From Macrothele yani (Eukaryota > Arthropoda > Arachnida > Araneae > Macrothelidae): a stretch of DNA of 64,000 nucleotides. The first letter of the stretch is position 1, and each line of letters opens with the position of its first letter. Positions 1-9,368 of this stretch are shown piece by piece. The position numbers and the translations under genes are program-made. Below the pieces are notes generated by a model. The model saw only the letters and a list, made by a program, of their open reading frames with translations, ran no database searches and was not told the DNA's origin. Where the stretch lies: positions 54,795,936 to 54,859,935 of the forward strand of contig CM077016.1 of assembly GCA_039090855.1 (NCBI GenBank), written 5' to 3'.

Positions 1-156
1 TTTTCCAAATTTTTTATTTCAACTTAAGAGTTTAAAGGTTAAATAAATTAAGCAAGACATCCTTACGGTTACATCATCTGTAACGTACCAGGAGATGTGA
101 CGTACCTGCCAGAAGGACGCACACGACATAAAGGCAGATAGGAATCAGAATAAAAC

Positions 157-230
157 GTCCGCGTAGCTCAAGTGGTAGAGCGACTTATTCCGGAATGAGG
201 GGACCCGGGTTCGAATCCCGGCGTAGACCA
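157..230 (+). other. tRNA-like segment, copy 1 of 3
   Basis: 74 nt with an A-box-like start (TAGCTCAAGTGGTAGAGC), a B box GGTTCGAATCC and a T-arm CCGGG/CCCGG. The acceptor halves GTCCGCG and CGTAGAC pair apart from one C-A mismatch and one wobble. It ends in CCA. The anticodon arm is abnormal: CTTAT pairs with ATGAG but leaves a 6-nt loop, so no clear anticodon can be assigned. More likely a tRNA-derived promoter unit than a working tRNA. Confidence 0.55.
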
Positions 231-482
231 AAAAATGACGGAGAAATTTACTTCGTTATAATGGCGCCCGAACTATCCGGATGACCCGACCGTTCAAAAT
301 CTCGCAATGGTGTGATGTTATTTCCACACCGCGAGATAGGAAAAATCAGAGAATCCCTTCTCCAGCACTTCGAAAAAAAAAAAAAAAAAATAAGGGGGAG
401 ATGATGTAACGTACCAGGAGATGTGACGTACCTGCCAGAAGGACGCACACGACATAAAGGCAGATAGGAATCAGAATAAAAC

Positions 483-556
483 GTCCGCGTAGCTCAAGTG
501 GTAGAGCGACTTATTCCGGAATGAGGGGACCCGGGATCGAATCCCGGCGTAGACCA
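483..556 (+). other. tRNA-like segment, copy 2 of 3
   Basis: Same structure as the segment at 157-230, but the B box reads GGATCGAATCC, changing the near-invariant TTC of the T loop. The same change is in copy 3, so copies 2 and 3 share a more recent ancestor. Confidence 0.5.
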
Positions 557-813
557 AAAAATGACGGAGAAATTTACTTCGTTATAATGGCGCCCGAACT
601 ATCCGGATGACCCGACCGTTCAAAATCTCGCAATGGTGTCATGTTATTTCCACACCGCGAGATAGGAAAAATCAGAGAATCCCTTCTCCAGCACTTCGAA
701 AAAAAAAAAAAAAAAAAAAAATAAGGGGGAGATGATGTGACGTACTAGGAGATGTGACGTACCTGCCAGAAGGACGCACACGACATAAAGGCAGATAGGA
801 ATCAGAATAAAAC

Positions 814-887
814 GTCCGCGTAGCTCAAGTGGTAGAGCGACTTATTCCGGAATGAGGGGACCCGGGATCGAATCCCGGCGTAGACCA
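814..887 (+). other. tRNA-like segment, copy 3 of 3
   Basis: Third copy with the GGATCGAATCC form of the B box. About 30 bp downstream the tandem similarity ends and Tc1-type sequence starts. Confidence 0.5.
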
Positions 888-919
888 AAAAATGATGGAG
901 AAATTTACTTCGTTATACA

Positions 920-1370
920 TCTTATATAAACACTGGTGTCCAAAAGTATATAATAATGTTGCAAGGAATGTTCAAGCCCTCTTCGCAGCACAGCAGAGAT
1001 ACCGCTTCTTCCCTGGCCTGCACGTTCGTCACACATGTCGCCTATTGAACATGTCTGGGATATGGTCACTCGGCAACTGGCCCATCAAAGTCCTCTAGAG
1101 GTCAGTACCAATGATCTGTGGACTCGCATACATGCCGCCTGGCAAGCAGTTACCCAGGACAAAATCTTTTCGATTCAATGCCACGCCGTCTAGAAGCTCT
1201 TGTTGCAGCTCGTGGAGGCTTCACAAGATACTGTTTTTTGCAAGTAAAAATTATTGTATTGTTCTGAAAATTAAAGCACTGATGTACAGTGATATCAGCA
1301 ATGTGTGGTATAAATTTCATTCGGATGGCATGGTTCCGCCTTGGTGTTGCAATTTTCACAAACAGTAGTG
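920..1370 (+). pseudogene. Tc1-like transposase relic, C-terminal part
   Basis: The forward translation around 1014-1185 gives the Tc1 C-terminal signature WPARSSHMSPIEHVWDMV, holding the third catalytic residue (E of the DD34E triad). The upstream part (NVQALFAAQQRYRFFP) is in another frame, so there is a frameshift near 1011, and a stop follows at about 1186. The right end (gtgttgcaattttcac then cagtagtg, followed by TA) looks like a Tc1 terminal repeat ending near 1370. The 5' two thirds are absent; the sequence abuts the tandem array. Confidence 0.75.
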
Positions 1371-1513
1371 TACATAGATATTTCAGTGAGGAACTAAGTG
1401 CGTAATACAAATCACATAAAAAAAAAATGATGAACCAGGAGAACGTATCAGTAGTTCAAAATGGTGAAACTAGCAGGAGTTTTTCGAAGGAGTTTCTGAT
1501 TTTGCGCAACGGT

Positions 1514-2460
1514 CTAGTAAGGCGTATGGTGAACTCTTACGGTGATACAAGTGTCACACCGATGCCTCGTGCTGTTGACAAGGGAAACAAGAAGACTCTG
1601 TGCCAGCAAATCCCACTCCTGAACAAGGGCAGATCCGAGTTCCTCGGGAGTTCTAGCAAGAGGCTGACTACCTGCAATACATCTCCTCAATGCATCTCCC
1701 ACATGTTCTACTGGATTGAAGTTTGGGGAATGCGCTGGCTATGGTATATGCTGGATATCTTCACTTTCCAGGTAGTCATCAACAATAACAGTTCACCAGA
1801 TCTCGCGTTATCGTCCATGAACAAGAAATCTGGGCCAACAGCACCCCAAAAAAGCCTCACGTAGATATTAAGGATTTCATCACAGTATCTCCGGCCTTTT
1901 AAAAGTTCCACCAGAATAGACACGGAGCTGCGTGCGCCCATTGGACATGCCATCCCAGACAAGTATACCACCACCTGCGTAATAGTGCATTTTTCGGATG
2001 TTTGTGGGGAAATAATGGGTTCCAGATGAGAGCACGACGGCTGTCACTTTCGAGACTTAACCTGCATTAATCGCAGAAGGCGGTTTCTTGCTGACAGAGT
2101 GAGTGGGATACAAACTTGCAAGTCTTGTGGTCCTTGTTCGTTGAGTCGTCTGTATGCTGTTTGCCTTGAAAAAGCTGGTCCACCTACCGCAGACAACTCT
2201 AGAGCAAGCTCTCCCTCTTACATAGACATGTTACGTCCCGCTGTTAGTGACGCATGCATATCATCCTGAGACGTTGTAATCCGTGTACGACCTGCCACAT
2301 GTTGACGATTAACATCTCCGATGTTCTGGTCCCTTCTCAAGTCTGGATACAATGGATTGATTCACGCCATTGGCTCTGGTAACGTTACTCTGCATCTAGC
2401 ACGATTCCAACATTCCGGTAATCCGCCCACGTGTAAACATATTCGCTTGCCATCTTTCTG
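1514..2460 (-). pseudogene. Tc1-like transposase relic (decayed, nearly full span)
   Basis: Reverse-strand segments match Tc1 order: HTH-like N-terminus near 2455-2300, the conserved linker (TAYRRLNEQG, LTLSARNRLLRLMQ) near 2170-2060, then at 1974-1708 the catalytic-core region with YCDEILNIYVRLFWGAVGPD and FLFMDDNARS (second D), and the C-terminal arm at 1702-1514. Several stops and at least two frameshifts. No terminal repeats could be paired. It belongs to the same broad lineage as the element at 58765-60324, whose core also reads FRGAVGPEFLFMDDNA. Confidence 0.75.
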
Positions 2461-2477
2461 ACATACTATTTCTTTTC

Positions 2478-2895
2478 TTACGCTCTTCAACCGTAGGCTG
2501 AAGAAGCGTATATGCTCCAGCTTTGTCCGTCCCCACGATAACTCGCGTAAAAATCATTCGATTTCGATGAAATTGTAGTATGTGGTAGGGGACAACCTGG
2601 GGACGAAACCCTATTAAAAATGGACGAAATGGGGTCGAAGGTCAGGACATAGGAGCGGGATCCATTCCATCGCCCTTATGCATCATAAATTACGTAAAAA
2701 TGCTTCGATTGAGACAAAGCTTTATCATGTTGTTCCGGAGTTATACTAAACAGGTTCTGTTGAATATCATCGAAATGGGGTCAGGGCACCGGAGCGAAAT
2801 TTACTCCACAGCCATTATCCTCATAACTTGAGTAATGATTTCTGGTATGTTGGAAAGCGTATCATAATCAATGCATTGCATGATTTTACTAACTT
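2478..2895 (+). repeat. Dispersed repeat RepA, copy 1
   Basis: About 420 bp, sharing long stretches with 35880-36330 (same strand) and 23944-24396 (opposite strand). It starts near tacgctcttcaaccgtagg and ends at ttttactaacttg. Near the ends, CGCTTTCCAAC and GTTGGAAAGCG form a subterminal inverted pair in the better copies. Internally two related ~200 bp halves each contain gaaatggggtc followed by a ccat-rich block. No coding potential; class unknown. Confidence 0.75.
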
Positions 2896-3787
2896 GTTAA
2901 TTCTACTACTAAGCATGGCGCGATGGCGACAAGAAATGTTACTTTTCGCTTTTTTACAGCTTTTCTTCTGCTCCACAAATGCGCTGCTTCGCCTTTTATG
3001 CCAATTATCAATTATCGTTCGTCGCGTGGTATTGCGTCATGATTTCTATATTTGCATATTCCCACGTCATCTGTATTTTATTATCCTCCCCCCCCCCCCA
3101 TTTCGTTTGTTCTGTTTTTTTTTTAACTATGCTTAACTCTTAGACGTCAGTGTATTAAAAAAAAAATGTAGCCCGCTATCTAATGCTTTTAAAAACCTGA
3201 CCCGCTATCTAACACTTTTAAAAACTTTGGTGCGCGGCCATGTAGAAGTTGGACAGCACTGCCAAAGCATTAATTTTTCACCCATTCGCATACCAAATGT
3301 TGCACTGGAAAGTGAAATTGTCCGTAAGAAGCGCGTGAGTGTTAAAACTCCGAAGTTACTTGATTGAGGTAGCTTCTGAAGATCAGCACCTATGCAGCCA
3401 AACGAAAAAAGAAAATTATTTCAAGGTAACCCAGATAGATGTCGTAGCAAAAGTTCATTGCTCGAAAGCAGATATCACAAATCTATTCGATGAAAAGATA
3501 AGAGCCGGGAAAAAAAAAAAAAATAAGCAACGCTCCAACGAACTGCACGAGGGACCATTTTTACATTTCATTTTATGTTGATTACAGTCAACGATAAGTC
3601 AGGTCCTTAGCCAATGATTTTGTTTTTCCATAACACTGGCTATTATTTTTAATACGGGAAATTCAGACAACTTTTTGTGTTTGAGACTTCAGAGGTTTAT
3701 ACACATGGCATTCGTTCTACGGGGGAAATATGAGGCAGTAATTTGTTAATGTGATAAAATATGGTAGGAAAACGACGAAATACGTGC
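2896..3787. other. No recognised gene
   Basis: AT-rich sequence with a C-run at 3089-3098 and a short direct repeat (cccgctatctaa...cttttaaaaac, twice at about 3170-3230). The open frame at 3339-3581 resembles nothing I know and contains a lysine run from an A tract; I do not regard it as a gene. Confidence 0.5.
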
Positions 3788-3978
3788 CTAAAGATCGGGC
3801 ATCTGAGTTAACAGCTTCTCACGTAACATTTTCACATAAAAAGTACCAGTCATGGTAGTACCTGTCGACAAAAAGGATAATGAAGCAGTACCGGATCCTG
3901 ACATAGCACCCCATGTCATCTGACTAGGCGGATGTCTCACTGTGCTAATGGTGTATTTTTCATCAAACCTTTTTATGT
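3788..3978 (-). pseudogene. Tc1-like transposase fragment
   Basis: Reverse translation gives KRFDEKYTISTVRHPP followed by SQMTWGAMSGSGTASLSFL, the Tc1 block between the first and second catalytic residues. Only this ~65-residue piece remains. It is joined directly to the 3' side of an RTE-type LINE at about 3975-3985. Confidence 0.7.
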
Positions 3979-5320
3979 CATTTTTCGGATCCACGAGTTC
4001 CTCTTCTTATCTCTCCTGGTTACACCAAGCATGCACCTCTCCATGCTTCTTTGAGTTGTCTGCAGCCTTTGTATGTCTCTTTTAGTTAAGGTCCACGTCT
4101 CTGCACCATACGTAAGCACTGGAAGGATGCATTGATCAAACACTTTTCTTTTAAGACATAATGGCATATTGCTCTTGAAAATTATGCTGTTTCTTCCAAA
4201 AGCTCTCCAGGCAAGTTTTGTACGCCGATTAATTTCTTCATCAATGTGACCCTCACTTGATATCTGCTGTCCAAGATAAACGTACGTGTCTGTTATCTCC
4301 AGCTTTTCTCCATCAATCGATAAATCTTCATTTCTTGTAAAAGCATTGAACATCATTTTTGTCTTCCGAAAGTTCATTTTTAATCCCACTTCTTTACTCT
4401 TGTCAGCAAGTTCCTGGATCATACTCTGCAGCTCTGATAGGGTAGTTGCAAAAAATGACTACGTCATCAACAAAACGAAGGTGAGTTAGATAATCTCCAT
4501 TAATCTTTATCCCTTTGTTTTCCCAGTTCAGTGATTGAAAGACATTTTCCAATGTGGCATTAAAGAGCTTCGGAGATATGGTGTCACATTGTCTTACTCC
4601 CTTTCCAATTTTTATGTGTGTTGTATTTTCAAACAGCCGAATCTTTGCACTTGCATTTTCATAGATGTTATTAATAATATTAATGTATGCATCTTCAATA
4701 CCGCAGGATTTCAGAGCCATTGTAATTGCTGATGGTTTCACCGAATCAAAGGCTTTTTCATAATCTATAAAATCCATGCACAATGGAAGTTCATATTCCT
4801 TCGCTCTTTCAATTAGTTCTTTCAATACGTGGATATGATCTATTGTGCTGTAGCCACTCCTGAATCCAGCTTGTTCTCTCGGTTGAGCCATGTCCAGTGT
4901 TATCTTCAAGCGGTGTGAAAGAACTTCAGTGAAGATTTTATAAACCACTGATAGGAGGCTGACAGGTCTGTAGTTCCTGAGATCCTCAATGTCACCTTTT
5001 TTATGTAGCAGGATCATTGTAGCGTTGTTCCAATCCTCAGGAATCTTCCCTTCATTAAGGCATCGAGTGAAAATTTGGGCGAGTACTGTTTCGATTTCTC
5101 CACTTGCTTCTTGTATGATGTTTACAGTAATTCCATCTTCTCCTGGAGCTTTTCCCCGCTTCATGTTCTTGATTTCATGTGCAACTTCTGCTGGGAGGAC
5201 TGGAAGAACTGTGGTACTGGTACCTTTCATGATGTCTGGAGTACATGTATCATCCCTTTCATATATTTTGGAGTAGAAATCTTTCACTCTTGTCAAAATT
5301 TCGCCTCTATTTCTGGTTCT
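3979..5320 (-). pseudogene. RTE-type LINE reverse transcriptase, truncated copy 1
   Basis: A non-LTR retrotransposon polymerase read right to left. At 5296-4403: fingers region (KRGKAPGEDGIT), ILLHKKGDIEDLRNYRPVSL, the FIDYEKAFDSV motif, GVRQCDTISPKLF, then LRFVDDVVIF at the catalytic FxDD position (FADD in copy 2). One extra A near 4450 shifts the frame; 4422-3973 continues with the thumb and downstream region (KTKMMFNAFTRNEDLSIDGE, YLGQQISSEGHIDEEINRRTK). The endonuclease is missing (5' truncation) and the 3' end is cut where the Tc1 fragment begins. Very close to the copy at 14866-16918. Confidence 0.9.
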
Positions 5321-5326
5321 GTAACA

Positions 5327-5553
5327 ATAAATAGAGGCAAATTTTTGGCAAGAGTGAAAGATTTCTACTCCAAATTATATGAAAGGGATGATACGTGTAC
5401 TCCAGACATCATGAAAGGTACCAGTACCATAGTTCCTCCAGTCCTCCCAGCAGAAGCTGCATATGCAATCAAGAACATGAAGCGGGGAAAAGCTCCAGGA
5501 GAAGATGGAATTACTGTAGACATACAAGAAGCACGTGGAGAAATCGTATAAGA
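5327..5553 (+). pseudogene. RTE-type LINE fragment, inverted duplicate
   Basis: Forward translation repeats the 5' part of copy 1: RVKDFYSKLYERDDTCTPDI, then KRGKAPGEDGITVDIQEA. It is head-to-head with 5092-5312 on the other strand, with a spacer of about 15-20 bp. The two arms differ at scattered positions, so they are not a perfect recent duplication. Sequence similarity to the LINE ends at about 5552. Confidence 0.85.
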
Positions 5554-6156
5554 CTATGTAATTCGGTTGTGAACAAATTTTAGCTACAATTTAAGGGTGA
5601 AAGTATTTTAAAACACCACTCATGATTGAATGTAGCATATCAATCCATCCTCAAAGCGGGGTGTTGTATCAGTTAATTATATATTTGCTCCGTAATCGTC
5701 TACTGAGCAACGCTACTCGTACCACCTCGTTGAATAGGCGCCTTTATTTTGACCCATGAACTAACATTTGTCCCACCGACCAGTAAGTCGTTGTTTCTTT
5801 TAAGATAAATGTGGGCGGGACACAGATTTCGGATTATCTCGAAAGAAGAATCGCTTTGTGCTCTTGTAGGTCTGTACGTCGATAAGGATGTGGTGGTGAT
5901 TGATCATTAAAATTGTTACCAGCGCTTCCTCCAAAATTACAAAATGAAGGTAGGGCCTACCAATGACCCTTTGGCGCAAAGTCCAACGACCTACGCTTAA
6001 CCATAGTTAGCTTAATTTTTTTATGACTGCGTGTTTGGTCCAGTGGCATATTTTTTACTAAAGTAGAGAGAATTTTGCTTTGTCGTTTTAGAGCAAATAT
6101 CCAACATAAAATGAAACGCCATTTTTTTTAAAGAGGATAACGTCTTAGACAGATAA
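5554..6156. other. No recognised gene
   Basis: About 600 bp of AT-rich sequence between the LINE foldback and a mariner-type element. I see no open frame with recognisable content. Confidence 0.5.
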
Positions 6157-6158
6157 TA

Positions 6159-7026
6159 CAGGGTGTCCCCCTCGCTACCGAACCCGACATTTCCTTAATA
6201 ATAATAACACCAATGAAGATATTGCAACGAAATTTGAAGTGGACTTACCTCATTTCGTGCGAAATGTGATGACATCACAACATGTGCTGCAAGTGGCCAC
6301 CATTTGCGTTCAGACACCATTGAACCCGGCGGAGTGCTTCTCTCGGACGAGGCAGGGTTTCACCTGTCCGGAAACGTCAATTCTCAAAATTCCCGTATTT
6401 GGGGCAGTGAAAATCCCAACGCGATACATGAAAAACCTCTTCATTCACAGAAAAGCGGTATGTTGGTGTGGAATGACCCGGCGCCGCATAATTGGTCCCA
6501 TCTTCTTTGATACAACCATCACAACAGCTGCATATATGGAAATCTTCAACACCTTTGTAAATCAATTGGACGACGAAGAACTCTCCATTGGATATTACCA
6601 GCATGATGGAGTGACATCACATGCCAGTATGGCTGAAATTCAGTCCTTTTTCGGTGACCGCGTCCTTTCGAAGGGTCAATGGCCACCGCGCTCGCCCGAT
6701 CTGATGCCTCCTGATTACTTTTTATGGGGATGTCTAAAAGAGAGAGTTTACCAAAAGAAACCGCAAACCATAGATGCCTTGAAAGCAAACATCACCGAAG
6801 AAATTCAGGCAGTGACGGCTGACGTACTGGCGAGGACTTTCCACAATATGGTGCGCCGGGTTCAATGCTGTCTGGAAGAAAATGGTGGCCACTTCCAGCA
6901 CATGTTCTGATGACACCACATTTCGCACGAAATGAGGTAAGTCCACTTCCAATTTCGTTGCAGTATCTTCATTGGTGTTAATATTATTAAAGAAATGCCG
7001 GGTTCGGTAGCAAGTAGGACACCCTG
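6159..7026 (+). mobile_element. Mariner-type element with long (~170 bp) terminal inverted repeats
   Basis: Ends CAGGGTGTCC and GGACACCCTG, flanked by TA on both sides (6157-6158, 7027-7028). The inverted repeats run far inward: 6159 to about 6333 pairs with about 6855 to 7026 and includes transposase-derived sequence (acctcatttcgtgcgaaatg on one arm, its complement on the other). The 5' arm seems to be a copy of the 3' end that replaced the original 5' half, giving a short foldback-like element. Confidence 0.85.
6239..6910 (+). pseudogene. Mariner-type transposase remnant (catalytic domain)
   Basis: The middle and end of a Tc1/mariner-superfamily transposase. LLSDEAGFHLSGNVNSQNSRIW and PNAIHEKPLHSQKSG lie in one frame (about 6335-6470). 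After a frameshift near 6450 come RRRIIGPIFFDTT, YYQHDGVTSHAS (second catalytic D) and WPPRSPDLMPPDYFLWG (third D). I count about 35 residues between the last two acidic positions. The first ~30 codons of the open frame come from the inverted-repeat arm. The DNA-binding half is missing. Confidence 0.8.
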
Positions 7027-7028
7027 TA

Positions 7029-7611
7029 TATAAAGCTCAAAATAAGTTTACGATTCTTATTCGTAAGTACCAAAATAATTTTTCATTTTTTCCACACAGT
7101 CCAGACTAAATCGATACGAGAAAGGATGCCATTTCTCGAGTAGTCCACCAGAAAATGTCCCGGTGGACAAATAAACCCCTGCCCAAGTGTGACCATTCTG
7201 GGAGCGCCACTCCTTGCTTCCCGGCTAGCTACGACCCCGGTATGTACAAGGGGCGCATCATGCTAAAATTATATACAAATTGGTAACATTGTGCGTTTAA
7301 ATTTCAGGATTGCTAATTCTAAGCAACTACTTTGTAGTCTGAACTACTCGCTCTTGTACTAGCAAGAGGTTGGTCTCGTTCAGTAATTTCATTTTTTACG
7401 AAGACTGCTATTCAGAGATTAACTTTACGTTCTAAAAATTCGTTCTAGCATGGGAAGACGAAGGGGTATGTGTTCCCCAACTTAAAAAATTAAATGCGAG
7501 GGCATGCGTACGGTGGAGCCGGTAAATATGAGTGGTAGGCTTGATAGTCGCTACCAAATTGAAAGAAGAAAAACAACCAAAACATTTACACACGCACACA
7601 CGCACATACAC
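7029..7611. other. No recognised gene; CA-rich microsatellite at its end
   Basis: No gene seen. A CA/CG microsatellite occupies about 7580-7619 and was the landing site for the hAT-like element that follows. Confidence 0.5.
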
Positions 7612-7837
7612 ACACACACCAGGGACGTCGCCAAGGGGATGCGAGGGTGGGCTACAGTCCACCCTGAATTTTGTCTTGCCCCCCCATCCTCCCAATTCAC
7701 GATGTGCCATTTTTCAATTTTTTTTTACTTTGAAATATAATCTGAACTTTGCCCAAGGTTATGCTCATCCTGCACTTCCGGTGATTGCTTTGTGACGTCA
7801 CTGGCCAAATCACCATAAGACTACCTAATCGTCACAT

Positions 7838-7863
7838 TGTTGTTTTTTTTTTTTTTTTTTTTT
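7838..7863. repeat. Poly-T tract
   Basis: A run of about 24 T inside the hAT-like element. Confidence 0.9.
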
Positions 7864-8602
7864 GTATCTGCATCATAACAGCGCGTTGGCATTATCATAC
7901 GTAAACCAGCTGGAATAATCTTCATAAATTCTAACAGATTTTTTAATACAAAATGCTTTCAATTTTTAATTTAAAAATTTTGGGGAATGTTACCGAGATG
8001 CTTTTTCTATTCCTCATAAAGAAATTCTCTGTCATAATATGTGCTGCTGTGCGTATTTTTGAAATCTCCGTTACTAAAATATTCACATGACTGAATATCT
8101 TCTGTATTTAATGCAAATATGCTTTTACATAAGCTTTTGTTCTGTGTTCGAGTTATAAAAATTGTTGACAAAGACATCTTCCTCCATAGCTACAGTTCGA
8201 TCTACGATTCACATGTTAGGACGGTGATGTCACTCAGTGACGTCACGATTATTCATCTGCGAGGAAGGCGGGATGAGCAAACCTTATTGTCTATTAACCG
8301 TGGACTTTGCCGAGTATTAATAAAGGTCGTGTTTTGGGGCGTGTAGCCCTACGTATTTCTCACAAGAAGTGCTTTGTTTACGTCTCCATAGAAACGCTAT
8401 CAAAATAGCATCCCTAGGGCCATGAAAATGCAATTATTCTCCGTTCTTACAAATCCGTACTTTAAGCTTTTTTCGTGTTAGTATGGCAAGGGGCGAATGG
8501 ACACGGTGGATAGGGATCCACTGAATGAGGTTATTACTAATTGCTCTATTTGTGCTTGTAAGTAGGATATCCCAACACGCAAAGTGGAGTCTACTATACC
8601 CT

Positions 8603-8826
8603 ACCGCCCCGATGGCGCAGTGGTCTAAGCGCTGGGTTTTTGACTATTTGTCAGAGATAGGTCTGGGTTCGAATCCCGGTGTGGCATGGATGATGTGTTT
8701 GCCATGAGGAACAGGCTCTCTCATTTCCCTAGAACCTGTGGCCCTAAATTAGGGACGGGAGACTGCCTATAGTTCTTCCAGCAGTTGCTCACGGTAGTCG
8801 TTAAACCCGAAAAGAAAAACAAAGAA
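8603..8826 (+). mobile_element. tRNA-derived SINE (family S1) inside hAT-like copy 1
   Basis: A box GGCGCAGTGGTCTAAGCG, B box GGTTCGAATCCCGG, the family body with ccctaaattagggacgg, and the 3' motif gttgctcacgg...gttaaac before an A-rich tail. No private target duplication is visible, in keeping with its being an ancestral part of the hAT-like element. Confidence 0.9.
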
Positions 8827-9368
8827 ACTATACTAGCGTTCCTTAAACTTTCTCGGGGCAGTGAGGCTGCAGGGCGTAGCTGACGACTGCTTTGTTGGAG
8901 AGGAGTGCAAGGTAAGGTCGCTGGCTTAAAGGAAGGGAGTTAAGGAGGAGTTAGGTGCTGTGTCTGCATAATACGACGTTAAAATTTGATTTAGATTAAC
9001 AGAAAGAACATTTTCCTTTAAAAAAATATTGTTTAAGTACAGTGCTATTGTCGAAAGCAAAAATTAAAAATTTTGTAAAGCAATTAAGACAATGCATCCA
9101 CAGCAAGAAAAATAGTTGGAGACATTCAACTTATACTTGTATCTTACACTAATGGCGTAACTAGTCAGATCCGTATGAGTGTGTCTCTTGAGGAAGGTGT
9201 GGGGATTGTAAGAATTCCTGTGTAGCCGGTAGTGAAAATAATTAAAAATTCTTTCTTTCAGCGTTTTTGTAAATAAAGTTGCTCTCAAACTTGCCCCACC
9301 AAAAAATAATACTCCCCCACCCGTCACCCACCCTGATTTTGAAGTCTAGCGACGTCCCTGACACACAC

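Larger units (their letters stand above)
79..917 (+). repeat. Tandem array of ~328 bp tRNA-bearing units (about 2.6 copies)
   Basis: Three head-to-tail copies are seen; the equivalent tRNA-like starts lie at 157, 483 and 814, so the period is 326 and then 331 bp. The difference comes mainly from the length of an internal A-run (about 18 versus 22 A). Each unit has a short leader with a gatgtgacgtac motif repeated within it, a tRNA-like segment, about 130 bp of unique sequence and the A-run. The third unit stops at about 917, where a Tc1 relic begins. The unit looks like a tRNA-related SINE that became tandem, or a satellite built from one. Confidence 0.85.
7620..9360 (+). mobile_element. Non-autonomous hAT-like element, copy 1 (carries a SINE)
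   Basis: Termini CAGGGACGTCGCCA and TAGCGACGTCCCTG are imperfect inverted repeats. Flanks are acacacac on both sides (7612-7619, 9361-9368), an 8 bp duplication as for hAT elements, though in a CA microsatellite this alone is weak. The homologous copy at 60991-62809 has the unique 8 bp duplication ttatcaaa, which supports the assignment. No transposase coding. Both copies contain the same SINE at the same internal position. Confidence 0.85.

Noticed and set aside
157..230. A working tRNA gene
   Set aside because: The anticodon loop has 6 nt and no clear anticodon, an acceptor mismatch is present, and the unit is tandem and SINE-like.
3339..3581. 80-codon open frame
   Set aside because: Contains a lysine run from an A tract and no recognisable domain.
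5092..5553. Twin-priming inversion of a single LINE insertion
   Set aside because: Both arms cover the same segment, while twin priming normally yields non-overlapping segments; the arms also differ in sequence.
7432..7795. Open frames with His/Thr or Val/Cys repeats around 7580-7620
   Set aside because: They are translations of a CA microsatellite and of the hAT element end.
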